Positions 1 through 11,149 of a stretch of DNA of 33,926 nucleotides are shown piece after piece. The notes under the pieces are model-generated. The model made no database searches, had not been told where the DNA came from, and saw only the letters and a program-made list of their open reading frames with translations. Source of the DNA: Actinomortierella ambigua (lineage: Eukaryota; Mortierellomycota; Mortierellomycetes; Mortierellales; Mortierellaceae); the NCBI GenBank assembly GCA_016098155.1, contig JAAAJB010000383.1, forward strand, positions 1-33,926. The letters are read 5' to 3'. Within the stretch, counting starts at the first letter, position 1, and each line of letters opens with the position of its first letter. The translations under genes and the position numbers were made by a program.

Positions 1-3000
1 CGGATGTGTATGCACTCGGCGTGGTGATGTGGGAGATGGCGGCCAACTGTACACGGCCATTCGTGGACCAGGACAATGATGCCTGTGTGGCTCTGGCTGT
101 CAGCGGGGGTGATCGCGAGACATTTCCAGCCGACACGCCTACTGAGTATCGTGACTGGGCAGAGCGATGCTGGAGCCAGGATCCTAAAGATCGGCCAGAC
201 GCAAGTGAGGTCACGCAGATGCATGTCGAGCCGACCGAAGAACATGACGATGGTGAGAGCATCCTTGATTTCAGCTTTGACCAATCTGATCGCGCGAATG
301 GTCAAGGAAGGCACGGTGACAACCAAGACGCCACAAACTCTGCCACTCATGGCAGCACCGCCGACCAGTATGTTGGTCAGTTGCCACCGACGGATGATGA
401 TGATGTGTTGGGACACATGTGCGTGGCGGCGATGCAAGGAAGTGTCGAGGGACAGCTGTTTCTCGGATGGATCTACGATCATGGCCACGGTGTCGACAAG
501 AGTGACAAAGACGCCTTTTGGTGGTATCGTCTCGCGGCTTCGCAGGGACCTGTGGTGGCCCAGCTCCATGTAGCCAAGATGTACGAGCAGGGCCGAGGTA
601 TCGACATGAGCAATAGGAGGGCAGCCTCATGGTATCTGCGAGCTGCAGAAGGGGGCAGTGCCGAGGCACAATATCAGGTTGGCAGCATGTATGCAGATGG
701 TCGTGGTGTCAGGTGGGACCTGAACGAGGCGTCGAGATGGTACCGCAGCGCAGCGAATCAAGGGCATAGTCTCGCACAGTATGAACTGTGGGAGTGGTAC
801 TCTCTTGGTAGAGGTGCGGAGCTTTACTATGAGGAGGCGCTCAATTGGCTCACCATGGCAGCAAAACAAAATAATTTGAAGGCGCTGTATACCCTTGGGA
901 TAATGTGGTACGATGGAGAGGAGATTGAGAATAACGACGACATGGCGTTCAGGTGTTTGACCCTGGCGGCTCATCAAGGCGATATCTCGTCAAAAAAGCA
1001 CCTTGGTTTGATGTACTACCAAGGCCGAGGTGTGGAGCATAGCGTTTCCGAGGCAGCAATGTGGTTTAACGAGGCAGCAGAGCAAGGTGACAAGGCAGCC
1101 CAACTCGACCTTGGCTTTCTGTACATACAGGGAAGAGGAGTTGAGCACAGCGATGAAGAAGCAATCAAGTGGTTCACTATGGCAACAGAACAAGGGATTC
1201 CGCTGGAAAAAGGGTATTTTGATCTGGAGCCTGAGTCGGTCCAGTGGTTCACCAAAGCAGCCGAACAAGGCATCATGGTAGCTCAATTCTATCTTGGCTG
1301 GATGTACCAGAATGGACAATCTGTTGAAGAGAGCGATGCCGTGGCCCTCAAATGGTATACCAAGGCGGCAGAGCAAGGTCATGGTCCATCACAAAGCCGT
1401 CTTGGTGAGATGTACGACAAAGGACAAGGAGTTGAGCAGAGTCTTGCCGATGCGGTCCCACTGTACACCAACGCAGCGGAGCAAGGGGTCCAGGCGGCAC
1501 AATTCAACCTCGGCTGTATGTTCAAAGAAGGACGAGGAGTCGAGCAGAGCAATGACAAGGCGTTCAAGTGGTTCATCATTGCGGCGGAGCAAGGCTACGC
1601 CCCTGCGCAAGATTACTTAGGTTGGATGTACCAGAATGGAGAAGGAGTTGAGCGTAGCATTGAATCTGCAGTGCAATGGTACACGGAGGCCGCGAGGCAA
1701 GGGCATGACACAGCACAGTATAGCCTTGGACTGATGTTCCTGCAAGGGCATGGGGTCGATCAGAACGATGTCGAGGCAGCCAAGTGGTTCACAAAAGCAG
1801 CCGACCAAGGGATTCAAGCAGCTCAATTCTACCTTGGCGGGATGTGTGAAGAGGGACGAGGTGTTGAAAAGAGCTCTTCCGAGGCGCACATTAGATACAT
1901 CCAGGCGGTGGAGTATGAAGCTCCGCCTGGGCGTATCAGCCAAAGGCAGACGCGAAGACCTAGTCGAGAAATCCAGCTGAGCGATGTCGAAATGATCAAG
2001 TGGCTCACCAAGGCTGCAGAACAAGGTGTTGAAAGAGCACAGTTCAACCTCGGTGGGTTGTACAAAGAAGGGCGAGGAGTTGAGCAGAGTGACGACGATG
2101 CCGCCAAGTGGCTCACCAAGGGGGCTGAGCAAGGGGCTAAAATCGAGGCGCATAGTATGTTTCCGACCTTTCAAATGGCTCAGTGGCTGACATACGCAGC
2201 AGAGCAGGGGAACATGGTAGCACAGTACTACGTTGGCATGATGCACGGATACGGAAGAGGACGTACTCAAAGCGACACAGAGGCGTTCAAGTGGTACACC
2301 CTGTCGGCAGAGCAAGGTTACGCCAAGGCGCAAAGAGCCCTTGGTCTGATGCACAATGGGTGGCAGGGTGTCGAACAGAATATTGTTGAGGCGGTCAAGT
2401 GGTTAGAAAGAGCAGCCGAGCAGGGAGATGCAGAAGCGCAGGGCGACCTTGGCTGGATGTATGCGAAAGGAAGAGGAGTCGAGCAGAGCGATACCGAGGC
2501 AGTCAAGTGGTTTACCAAAGCTGCGGAGCAAAATCACATCGAGGCACCAACTTGTCTTGGTTTGATGTATGAGATGGGACAAGGGGTCGAACAGAGCAGC
2601 ACCCAGGCGTTCAAGTGGTTCAGCAAAGCAGCAGAGCTAAAGGATCCAGAGGCAGCAGGCGTCGTTGGTTGGATGTACAAGAATGGAAGAGGGGTTGAAC
2701 AAAGCGATACCGAGGCGTTCAAATGGTACACAAAGGCGGCTAGGCTTCGTGCAGCCAGTGCACAAGTGGCCCTTGCTTGGATGTACGAGGAGGGGCGAGG
2801 TGTCGGTCAGAACAGCACCAAGGCGGCTAGTTGGTTCATGGAGGCAGCTGAAAAAGGGGATGCAGAGGCACAGAGCAGAGTTGGATGGCTGTACGATGTA
2901 GGCAAAGGGGTTGACCAAAGCGATCGTTTGGCACTCCTGTGGTATGGTCGTAGCGCAACCCAGCAGGATCCGTATGGGCTGTTCAACCTTGCTTCAATGT

Positions 3001-3587
3001 ATGAGCTAGGCCTCGAAGTGGATCCTGATGGCGACGAGGCTCTTCGTTTGTTCCGCGAGGCTGCCAACAAAGGAGAGCCGAATGCACACTTTCACATTGA
3101 ATGGTTGACTAGCCACAACTATCTTGGCAGACAAGCGATCACTGATCTCTCAGCATTGTGTCACCGAGGGGCGGACCAAGGATATGCAGCAGCCCAGTAC
3201 AACCTCGGTCGTATGTATGCGAAGGGTCGAGGGGTTGTAAAGAGTGATCAAGAGGCGGTTGTGTGGCTCAGGAAGGCAGCCGCTCAAGGGCACACGGATG
3301 CCGAGGACTGGCTAGGGTTCCTTCATAAGGGTGAGAAAACAAGTCGAGATCGTTTCTCATGCTTGTATGCTACGGCTATGGGTCTGTCAGGATCGTTCAA
3401 CAATTTCAATTCGAAGGAAGCGTGTTCGTCTTCTGAAGTCATTTTCGTTGGTCATGATAGGGCTCCTGGGGAAGGGGAGAGTCATCAAAGTCGTCGCGAC
3501 GCAGCTGAACTTAAATCAGATGCCAGAACATTTCCCCATGCTGAGGAAATGGCCGAGCTAGTTGAGCTATTCAAAGACGTTGACTAA
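1..3587 (+). CDS. Protein kinase C-lobe fused to a long Sel1-repeat array (5' truncated)
   Basis: The reading frame is open from base 3 (GAT) to the TAA at 3585-3587; the 5' end lies outside the window. It opens inside a kinase C-lobe: subdomain IX (DVYALGVVMWEM) and the conserved RCWSQDP..RP end of a TKL/Tyr-like kinase domain. After an acidic linker come about 27 Sel1-type repeats of roughly 36 residues (pattern LGxMYxxGxGVxxSxxEAxxWYxxAAEQG), three of them degenerate or split by insertions near 1200, 1880-1975 and 2140-2180. Sel1 repeats form TPR-like alpha-solenoids that bind proteins, so a signalling kinase with a scaffold tail is the family-level expectation; the substrate is unknown. 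A GTGAG donor at 3331 and an acceptor ending at 3504 could remove 174 in-frame bases, so the last 80 residues are uncertain. Its closest relative in view is the gene at the right edge. Confidence 0.9.
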   Translation, partial: DVYALGVVMWEMAANCTRPFVDQDNDACVALAVSGGDRETFPADTPTEYRDWAERCWSQDPKDRPDASEVTQMHVEPTEEHDDGESILDFSFDQSDRANGQGRHGDNQDATNSATHGSTADQYVGQLPPTDDDDVLGHMCVAAMQGSVEGQLFLGWIYDHGHGVDKSDKDAFWWYRLAASQGPVVAQLHVAKMYEQGRGIDMSNRRAASWYLRAAEGGSAEAQYQVGSMYADGRGVRWDLNEASRWYRSAANQGHSLAQYELWEWYSLGRGAELYYEEALNWLTMAAKQNNLKALYTLGIMWYDGEEIENNDDMAFRCLTLAAHQGDISSKKHLGLMYYQGRGVEHSVSEAAMWFNEAAEQGDKAAQLDLGFLYIQGRGVEHSDEEAIKWFTMATEQGIPLEKGYFDLEPESVQWFTKAAEQGIMVAQFYLGWMYQNGQSVEESDAVALKWYTKAAEQGHGPSQSRLGEMYDKGQGVEQSLADAVPLYTNAAEQGVQAAQFNLGCMFKEGRGVEQSNDKAFKWFIIAAEQGYAPAQDYLGWMYQNGEGVERSIESAVQWYTEAARQGHDTAQYSLGLMFLQGHGVDQNDVEAAKWFTKAADQGIQAAQFYLGGMCEEGRGVEKSSSEAHIRYIQAVEYEAPPGRISQRQTRRPSREIQLSDVEMIKWLTKAAEQGVERAQFNLGGLYKEGRGVEQSDDDAAKWLTKGAEQGAKIEAHSMFPTFQMAQWLTYAAEQGNMVAQYYVGMMHGYGRGRTQSDTEAFKWYTLSAEQGYAKAQRALGLMHNGWQGVEQNIVEAVKWLERAAEQGDAEAQGDLGWMYAKGRGVEQSDTEAVKWFTKAAEQNHIEAPTCLGLMYEMGQGVEQSSTQAFKWFSKAAELKDPEAAGVVGWMYKNGRGVEQSDTEAFKWYTKAARLRAASAQVALAWMYEEGRGVGQNSTKAASWFMEAAEKGDAEAQSRVGWLYDVGKGVDQSDRLALLWYGRSATQQDPYGLFNLASMYELGLEVDPDGDEALRLFREAANKGEPNAHFHIEWLTSHNYLGRQAITDLSALCHRGADQGYAAAQYNLGRMYAKGRGVVKSDQEAVVWLRKAAAQGHTDAEDWLGFLHKGEKTSRDRFSCLYATAMGLSGSFNNFNSKEACSSSEVIFVGHDRAPGEGESHQSRRDAAELKSDARTFPHAEEMAELVELFKDVD

Positions 3588-4214
3588 ATCTGTACAAGGC
3601 GTAGTGCATAGTTTCCTATAGTTGTAATAACATCTTGTTGCAATGATGGTCAATCATTCCCATCTGAGAATTTGCCACCATTCCAGGATTTCTTCGCCGG
3701 TCTGAACAGCTGCCAGAGCATAAAAAAATCTTGACTGATCATACTCCATGCTCAGGATAATGGCGTTTGCTTTGTCCGTCATAACGTCACTTTGAGCGAT
3801 TCTTTACACCCTTGGAGTAATATGATTCAATATCTCCAAAGTTCATTGACGGATGGCGAGTAGAGAATCTCGTCGAGATAACGTTCAACCCTATGGTCCC
3901 TGGAAAGTGGGAATTTTTCCCTGTGTGGGTGTCTTGAGCCCATTCCCTGAGCACGAGGAGCGTTGCACATCCGTGAGGAATTAAACGTTTATTTTTTTTT
4001 GTTGTTGCCGATAGAGGTGTGTGGCGTTTGGCATATGGTCATGTAGTTGGCGAAGGAGTCTTGAGTTTTTTTTTGTCGCGGGTAAATGACACCATGCCGT
4101 GAGGAGAGAGTTCGCCAAGAAGGGGGCATGAGTGATATAATAGGGCCACATGCGAATGAGGAGAATGCAACCAAAGGAAAATAAACCAACAAAAGTTGCA
4201 GAAGTCCCCTATCG
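3588..4214. other. Intergenic, between two convergent genes
   Basis: These 627 bases separate the kinase-Sel1 stop from the stop of the CANIN-like gene on the other strand. I see no coding signal, only T-rich stretches (near 3990 and 4070) and an AATAAA at 4180-4185 that is too far from the upstream stop to assign with confidence. Confidence 0.6.
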
Positions 4215-7200
4215 TTAGAGTGGCGATCCTGGCATGGGCTCCGGTGTCACGAATTCTTCTGAGCGTGAAGACGATGACCGACGCGAGCCCACAGGTGAGT
4301 TTGGTGTAGCCTCGTTTGTTTCTAATGCCTGTCCTTCTTCAGGCACTATTGTTGATGTTGCTGTCACTGTCGCTGTTGCAGCTGCGCCATTAGTTTCCTC
4401 CGCCTGGGGATTTGTCAGTGCTTGAAGTCCGCGCTCGAAAAGCGCCGCCTCGGCTGGATGCAGTATGTCTATGGCAGTTAGTGAACTGGAAGTCGTAGGT
4501 GTTGCTGGTGAGGAAGCCTGCGCCTGTTGGCCATTCGGTACGGATTTTGCGTTTTCTGTAGGCTGTTGAGTGAAGCTTAATGTTGATTGTGTCGGACCTA
4601 AGGATACCAAAATATTTGACATGGTTGTATTAGCAACAATGCCTCGTGTCGCGTTGATACGACTCTGTAATCTTCTTCCTTTTTTTGCTCCGACCCAACC
4701 CATCTCCTCTCTGGAAAATTTCTCCGCAACATCATCCATGCTTGCCTTTGCATCTTTGCAGTATTTTTTTTTCTCTACACTCACCTGCTCGATGCACTCC
4801 AGCATAGTAAAGCCGCGTGAACAGCCGTTGCAGAGCATCTTTTGCGTGTGTGCGATCCAGGAACGCGGCGCGGATATCAACAATCTTGCCATGCAGCTGT
4901 CGGAGGATCAAGATCAACTCTCGCAGCTCCTTGTGGTCGTACGTGGCAATAATCGCGTCATCGTCCACGCAATAGCCCAGCATCCGCACCGTGTTGGTCA
5001 TGCGCCGATAATCGGTCTTGTCATTCCTGTCAAACACGGGCGAGTCGAGCACAAAGTCTGTGATATCTTTCAAGGCAGGCTTCATGCTGCCTGGCGGGAT
5101 CGGTGTCAGATTCAGATAAGCCACAGCGATACTTCTGCGTGTCAGCATCGTCCAGGCGTTGGTGCATGGCCAATAGCTCAGGATAAGTAGCATGAATGAT
5201 AGTGAGTCACCAAATGCATGGATTGTTTCTTGGACAAGGAGAGTCCTCTATTATATAAAAGTTTTGAGATGGATAAGAAGAGTAGGTTGATTAGCTGGCT
5301 CTAGATTTTGGTTTTGTTCATCTCCAGGACAAAGGTAACGAAGTTTATCCACGTGCTTTACCTGTTCTTCCCGCGCAGCTTCTGGGATAGCGTTAAGTAA
5401 ACTGCCAATGGCCGTCATAACACTTGTCTTTGTATCTCCGACAATAGGATCCGTTACAATACGTAGCAGTGTGTTGACCATCATGCGAATGTCCTCGCAC
5501 GAATACGCTGATGGCCTATTGAACAAGAAGCAACGAGCCAAAGTTAGTTGCCATGGTGATTTTGGTAATCATCCCATCCCCTCGCACCCACTTGTCATCG
5601 GCTGACCAACCTTCCCCATTAAAAAAAAAAACGAGAGAGATCTTACCTTGAAAGGGCACACTCATGTACGAGAGTGATCACACGCACCAAATTGTCTTTC
5701 GGGAAGGGCGGCGAACGAGACTTTAGAATCCGCTGCGGTTTGGTCTCAGCCGTAATAGGCGCAATCTTCCATTGAGCCGCCATGACATCTTCCTTGGCGC
5801 CATAGTACCGGCAAATTCGGACAAGGTCCTCAGGTCGTAACACCATGTAGCCGAGTGGCCGACGGACTGCCTGTTGCAAAAGGACAGAGACTGCATTGAC
5901 CACGGTGAAATCTGTCTCGAGCGCCATCAGATCCACCAACCAGGTATATAACGCCCTCGGGATCTCCGATGCGGATCGGAGCATTACATGCAGGAGGGGT
6001 GAAAACAAGAGTTGTTTGTACATGCCTGGCACTTGCAAAGATCGGAGAATGCGGTCCATCAGCGGTGATGGCGATGGTTGCACACAAAGAGCCGAATCCA
6101 GGCGAGGTAGTGTCCGTGGCTGGGGCCATTGTGCAAAAAAATCAAACGCGTCTTCCACAAACTCGGCCGCTTCATCTGCCAACACCTCGTGTAAAACTTC
6201 TGTCTGCTCCTTGGATAAAATGTCTTTTGGTACAATCTTTTCCGTGCCGAATAAGACTTCCTGCTCCTCTTCATCATCAGACTCGTCCAACACCTGATTA
6301 TAACAATATTAAACAATAATAAAAACCCAGATCAGTTCAGGCAAAAAAAATTGTTCGCTCGTTACCATTTCTGAAGCCACATCAAAATGGAGCCAATGCA
6401 CAAGAATATCAAAACTTACGTGGTCACCCATGGCTTCATTGATGTGCCTACTCAAATCAAAGCCTCCAGTTTCCCGTCGTGCCTTGTCCTTTGCCACCAG
6501 TTTCAAAGAGAACGTTGCCATTTTCCTGGGCGGCTTAAATGTTGACCTGGGCAGGGCCGCTCGTGGTGTTCTCGCCGGTGCCGTGCTTCGGATAACCCGC
6601 CCTGACCGTGAACGAAGCTCGTGCGGAGGCGGAGGTAATTCATCATCCGTCGACATTAGGTCCATATCACGTGAGAACGGTGCCTTGACACTGTCTGGTG
6701 CCTTTGGCGAGGATGGTAGAGGTGTATTCTTTGCAGGATCCTTCTCGCTCGCGTTTTCCTCGCTTGAGAATGGGTCACTGAATGGGTCGTCCAGGTCTGA
6801 TGATGATGAGCTTTCAAGCTCCTTTAGCCACTAGAGAGGTTTTCAAGCAATAATCGGAGCATGTGGACTTAGCAACAATTTTTTGGGGTCTATTACTTCG
6901 GGGAGCAGAGCCATTCTTGATCGAGTACGTACAAGACTGCCATTTGATTTTGGACTGCCCAAGGCGCTAGTGTTGCCGTCTGCATTATCGAGCACCTTGT
7001 CCTGTGGAATTCCAGAGTCTACAGGCCGTAATGAGGGACTAGGAGTGATCACGAGAACAGAAAAACTTAGTCGACTTGATTCTGCACTGTATCATGCTCC
7101 CTGAGATGTGCCCAAATTCTTGCACATGGTCATATATTGATACCTGATAGAAAGGCTTTCCAGAGGCGACGTCATGGACAAATCCCGCTCTAAAGTCGAA

Positions 7201-8377
7201 AGCATGGTGGCAGTAGCAACAGAAAAAAAAACATGTCAGCGACTGTAGGCACACTCTTTTGCCATTGCCCATTAATTCTCCCGCAGGCTGGCTGAATCGC
7301 CGGATACTAACAGTACCATCATGATCGGGTGTGGTTGATTGGAGACCATTATCCATCGGTGGTTTGACTAGTGGTGCAGTTTCCTTGTCCTGCCACTCTC
7401 CTTCTGATCCTGAATCTGATCCATAGACGACCGCACTGTCGCCCGCCGACGGTGGAGGTGAGGCCACTACCCGCTTCTCGACAGACTGCCGGGGTCTGAT
7501 GGGTCGAGGTCTAGGTTGTGGTACCCGACGTGGGGGTTCTGAATCACTGCTACTCTCCTGGATCAGTGTTATGCTCGGCGTGCCTTCATCATCACCATAC
7601 TCTAATTTTGTTGTTCCGTTCTCATACTCCGTCGCCAGAGCGAGCCGATTCATGAAACTGCCTGCAGGCCGCTCCAGGGGGGTATTGTCCGGGCCCAAGG
7701 ATCCGTCCGTCGCCTGACCCAACTCGGAAGCCGCCGACACCGCCTTGGTGCTGCTAGGTGTACCTGGGACGAGGACATGAGCATCCCGCCTCCGCCTTGC
7801 CCTGGACGATGGTGACCGCTTACGTGGGGACAAGGTGAGTCGCCGGAGCGTCTCTCCTGAGGGCGAGCTGTTGATGCCAAAAACGCCAAAGGGTTCTTGA
7901 TCCTGGGGCGGCCATGCATGATGATCAATGGATTGTTGTGACAGTGGAAAACCTGGGTCTATGTCGTTGTCGTCCATGATAATGTTTCCGTTGTCGCCCG
8001 TGCTGATGTCGAATGGATTGAACGTTTCATAGGCACCGGGGGTGCGGAGGCTGATGCGGGGAGGTGTACTAGCCCGGTCATGGCCTTTGAGGTCCTGCTT
8101 GTCTGACAGATATTGATCGGATCCTGCGTTGCTCCTGGATCCTGAGGAATAGTTGAGAGGTGTTGTTGGACCGGGCAATGTGGAGAGGTCATCGGAGCCT
8201 ATCTGAGGACTACAATTGATTGGGATGTGAGCATGTCATGGTTGTTAGGCGGTCTGCAGTCGAACAGTCTCTCAACGGCAAATCATATCCTTTTGGTGCT
8301 TGCTACCTTGCGTTTGCTTTGGAGGAGAAGTATGATGTGATTGGCCGAGTCCTGTGGAAATGAATGCAGATTAGCAT
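4215..8377 (-). CDS. Probable CANIN-domain protein (SLF2/Nse6-like SMC5/6 loader)
   Basis: Nine exons in phase: 8377-8307, 8209-7255, 7187-7144, 7038-6933, 6830-6420, 6293-5647, 5515-5362, 5247-4785, 4597-4215 (3234 nt, 1077 aa). The N-terminal half is disordered (Ser/Pro/Arg). Early on, RPITSYFSS recalls a PIP-type box lacking its Gln; human SLF2 also has a SIIDFF-type motif near its start. A basic segment (KLVAKDKARRETGGFDL, about residue 520) precedes an all-helical region of about 390 residues, which I match to the CANIN domain (SMC6- and NSE5-interacting). Such proteins bring the SMC5/6 complex to DNA lesions. The tail is Ser/Thr/Glu-rich. The start is uncertain: ATG 8377 is the nearest in-frame ATG before PITSYF, but the frame stays open upstream. 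Exon 3 is only 44 nt. The last acceptor (4598-4599) was chosen for phase; another at 4711-4712 gives a shorter C-terminus. Gene structure is firmer than the family call. Confidence 0.6.
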
Positions 8378-8653
8378 GTCATGGATGAGCACTCGGTGGA
8401 TTGCATTGTGGTTTCCGTGTATCCTCCCGATGTCATCCTCACGTACTGTCCATCGATGGCGTTGTTCTTTGATTTGCGCGGCGGCATTTCTAAGGGAGGG
8501 AGAGGTTGGTATTGAAGATAGGAGGAACGAAGGGAAAAAAAAATAAGGGTTTGCCACCATTGTGGAAGGACAAGATTTTTTTTGGGACAAGACAGCCACC
8601 AACTCCGAAACTTTCATTCCTTTGCTTCCTCGAAGCTCGCCCCATTGGAAGCC
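8378..8653. promoter_or_regulatory. Shared region between two divergent genes
   Basis: About 276 bases separate the proposed start of the CANIN-like gene (minus) from the F-box ATG (plus), so both promoters should lie here. It has T/A runs at 8536-8544 and 8575-8584 just upstream of the F-box gene. No TATA box is obvious. The CANIN-like frame stays open through much of it, so part may be 5' coding exon. Confidence 0.4.
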
Positions 8654-10924
8654 ATGGAGATGAAGCTGAACATTGACTGCCTCAGTCGTGTGATTGACTT
8701 TGTCGACACGGGGACACTCTTTTCACTGCTGACGACTAACAAGCGCATCTTTGACATTGCAGTTCGTCGGCTCTGGGACCGCCCGTTCGAGCGAGCTTGG
8801 AAACGGGGAGAAGATGAAAGGATGACCGCGCTCTTCAAACTCGTTCTCCGCCTATCACCCAGCGTGGACGAGGATGTGGAGTTACTACGACTTGAGTTTG
8901 ACGCTTACCCTCTCGACCCAAACCATGGCCATTCATCCAATGTCGACTATCTCACCTTTATCCATCACGCCTGCTTCGTCTCTGAGTATCGCCCAGACAC
9001 GTCGTGGTTTCGGGGTAATACCAAAATGCATCGCGAGTGGCGGACTGCCATCCTTTGGGCCGCATGCGGACACCGCCTTTCTCAAGTCCTGACGCTCGAA
9101 ATCCGTGCCTTGGAACTCGACCGCCTCCAGGCGCACCGGGGCCAACTCACGGCGCTCAAGCGCCTCGTCCTACAGCCCAATCCAAAGGCACGGGAGGGGG
9201 ACACGCCCTCGCTGGCTGGTCTGGCCGATTTTGTCAGGGCACTCCTCGACACCCACGGCCCTTCCAAAGGCCGTCTTGAACTCACTGCACCCAATGACTG
9301 GACGATGAACTCGCCGGCGATACTGGACGTCTTGGCCGCGCTGGATCCACCTTCGCCACGTGCGCTCCGGGTCCTCGACCTGGACGTATGGAGCCGCTGC
9401 TGTATGCATTTGAAAACGACAGATTTCAGCCACGTACGGCATATTACCCTCCCAACCGTTCGCAGCTACTTTGGTGACCACTATACCCACCATGCAAAGT
9501 TTGTGATGACCGTTCAGCAGATGCTACCACGTTGCTCTAAAATCGAGTCCCTCTCCGGTCCTGTCTGTTGTCTAAAAAGCCCGCTTTTCGAACAGGCAGC
9601 CCTTCGCCGGCGAGAATATGCCCAGGGCATCAGAGTCAGCGCTAAACATCATCACCACCAATTGACCCAGCAGGAAACAGGGTTGCCATTGCCTCCATTG
9701 ATGCCTCCTCCACCGCTCAAGATACTCAATCTCCAATGTAGCTACATCTTCATGCCCCGAACTATCAGCGAGGCCATTGACGCCTTTGGCTCGACGCTGG
9801 AAGACATCGAGATCGTCTGTGGGCTCTGTCGCTACTCTAGCGACGCGCAACAAGGGCAGCAGCAGTTCCCGCTCCGACTCGGTGCCGACTGGCACCTGCC
9901 CAAGCTGCGCCATATGACCATCCAATTCCGAAGGATGAAGTCGCCCCATTTCGATCCCCGAGCCTTTGCCGATGCGCCTAGCTTGGAGACGTTGACCTTT
10001 GAGGGCCGTGGACAGTACGTACGCCCCGAGACCTCGACCTTCCAGCTGAGCGATGCTTGGAGCTTGCCCAGGATACGAAGGCTTCATCTCGAGGGCCCAA
10101 CCGCTGTCGAGTTTAGCCCGGCCTCGTTTTACCTCATGCCGAATCTCGAACATCTCCTTCTTCATTATGAAGAGGATGCGATTCAAGGCAATAGCAGCAA
10201 CATCAGCGGCGACGACGACGACGAAGGAGAAGCAGGTGAAATACGAACAGATAAACAACCAGCAGAGTCTGCTGCTGCTGCTGCTGCTTCGTTGTTCTGG
10301 CCACGTGAATTCTGGACCTGGGAATGGGAGATGCCGCGCCTGGTCGAGCTCACGTTAGTGGGTCAGTTTTGTGCTTCGCTGGACCTTCGGACGCTTTGCT
10401 CCATGCCCGCCCTAATGTCTCTGACCTTGATCCACAGCTTTGAATTCCCCACGTCGGTACCGGAGCCCTTGCCATGGCTTCCATCCGCTTCTTTGGGTGG
10501 ACAGGCCAATGGGTCCTTCTCACCCTCTTCCTCTTCCTCTTCCTCCTCTTCCTCCTCGTCATCCGCCGCAACGGTCTCGTCCTTCCATCACCCAGTGCTT
10601 CGGACATTCATCCTCGGTGGACCATGGCTCCTCCACGTCCAAGACTGTCAGGTCTTGCTCGATCCAGCCTGCTTTCCGCAACTGCGGTCGTTCCAGACCC
10701 ATTTCCAGTCGTGGTCTGTCGCTACTGCGGCTTTACAAGTGGCCAGGAAACACCCTTGTCTGGGCCACATCCGACTATCGTTGGCCACGGAGGAAGGTGT
10801 ACCGGGCCTCAATCATCTCATGGAAGGGACGGGGCTGACTTGGCGTAGCCCGACGGAGGACATTGACCCGGATGTGATTCATGTTTCCGTATATGAGAAT
10901 CACTTTTCTTTGAAAAGAGAATGA
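8654..10924 (+). CDS. F-box protein with leucine-rich C-terminal region
   Basis: Intronless, 756 aa. The ATG at 8654 sits in an ideal context (GCCATGG). Residues 3-50 read as an F-box-like helix set (LNIDCLSRVIDFVDTGTL followed by LLTTNKRIFDIAVRRLW), the part that would bind Skp1 in an SCF ubiquitin ligase. The rest has irregular leucine-rich stretches (LRVLDLDVW, LKILNLQCSYI, LRHMTIQF, LETLTFEGR, IRRLHLEGP, LVELTLVG, LMSLTLIH), as in the large families of fungal F-box/LRR proteins, where this part recruits substrates. Acidic (near 10205) and poly-Ser (near 10525-10560) insertions break the array and look like surface loops. It is divergent from the CANIN-like gene and convergent with the CASTOR-like gene. 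The substrate cannot be told from the sequence. Confidence 0.85.
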   Translation: MEMKLNIDCLSRVIDFVDTGTLFSLLTTNKRIFDIAVRRLWDRPFERAWKRGEDERMTALFKLVLRLSPSVDEDVELLRLEFDAYPLDPNHGHSSNVDYLTFIHHACFVSEYRPDTSWFRGNTKMHREWRTAILWAACGHRLSQVLTLEIRALELDRLQAHRGQLTALKRLVLQPNPKAREGDTPSLAGLADFVRALLDTHGPSKGRLELTAPNDWTMNSPAILDVLAALDPPSPRALRVLDLDVWSRCCMHLKTTDFSHVRHITLPTVRSYFGDHYTHHAKFVMTVQQMLPRCSKIESLSGPVCCLKSPLFEQAALRRREYAQGIRVSAKHHHHQLTQQETGLPLPPLMPPPPLKILNLQCSYIFMPRTISEAIDAFGSTLEDIEIVCGLCRYSSDAQQGQQQFPLRLGADWHLPKLRHMTIQFRRMKSPHFDPRAFADAPSLETLTFEGRGQYVRPETSTFQLSDAWSLPRIRRLHLEGPTAVEFSPASFYLMPNLEHLLLHYEEDAIQGNSSNISGDDDDEGEAGEIRTDKQPAESAAAAAASLFWPREFWTWEWEMPRLVELTLVGQFCASLDLRTLCSMPALMSLTLIHSFEFPTSVPEPLPWLPSASLGGQANGSFSPSSSSSSSSSSSSSAATVSSFHHPVLRTFILGGPWLLHVQDCQVLLDPACFPQLRSFQTHFQSWSVATAALQVARKHPCLGHIRLSLATEEGVPGLNHLMEGTGLTWRSPTEDIDPDVIHVSVYENHFSLKRE

Positions 10925-11014
10925 AATACTAGCCTCCTTGGACCCGTCGTTATGCCTTTTTTTTTGTTTTAGATAACAGATACAAAAAAGTACAGTGATT
11001 TAACCTTTTCGAAA

Positions 11015-11020
11015 AATAAA
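11015..11020 (+). terminator. Polyadenylation-signal-like AATAAA
   Basis: AATAAA lies about 90 bases after the F-box stop codon in an A/T-rich stretch, a sensible place for that transcript's 3' end. Many fungal genes lack a strict signal, so this is suggestive only. Confidence 0.4.
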
Positions 11021-11149
11021 AAGTCCAATTGATTTTCTTTGTTTTAAGCTGTAGTTTGGGTAAGGTCTCCATAGAAATATATCGAGACAATGACAGCACA
11101 AATCGCCTCAGGGGAAGCATTGTGCAGGGATAAATATTATTTTACAGGG

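Noticed and set aside
4598..4710. Alternative last exon of the CANIN-like gene ending at a TAG at 4598-4600
   Set aside because: In phase and possible, but it would leave the long open Ser/Thr/Glu-rich tail (4597-4215) unexplained. The acceptor CCTTAG at 4598 joins that tail in phase.
8340..8344. Inverted CCAAT box between the divergent genes
   Set aside because: It falls in the proposed first exon of the CANIN-like gene, where CCAATC encodes part of RPITSYF; a five-base match alone is weak.
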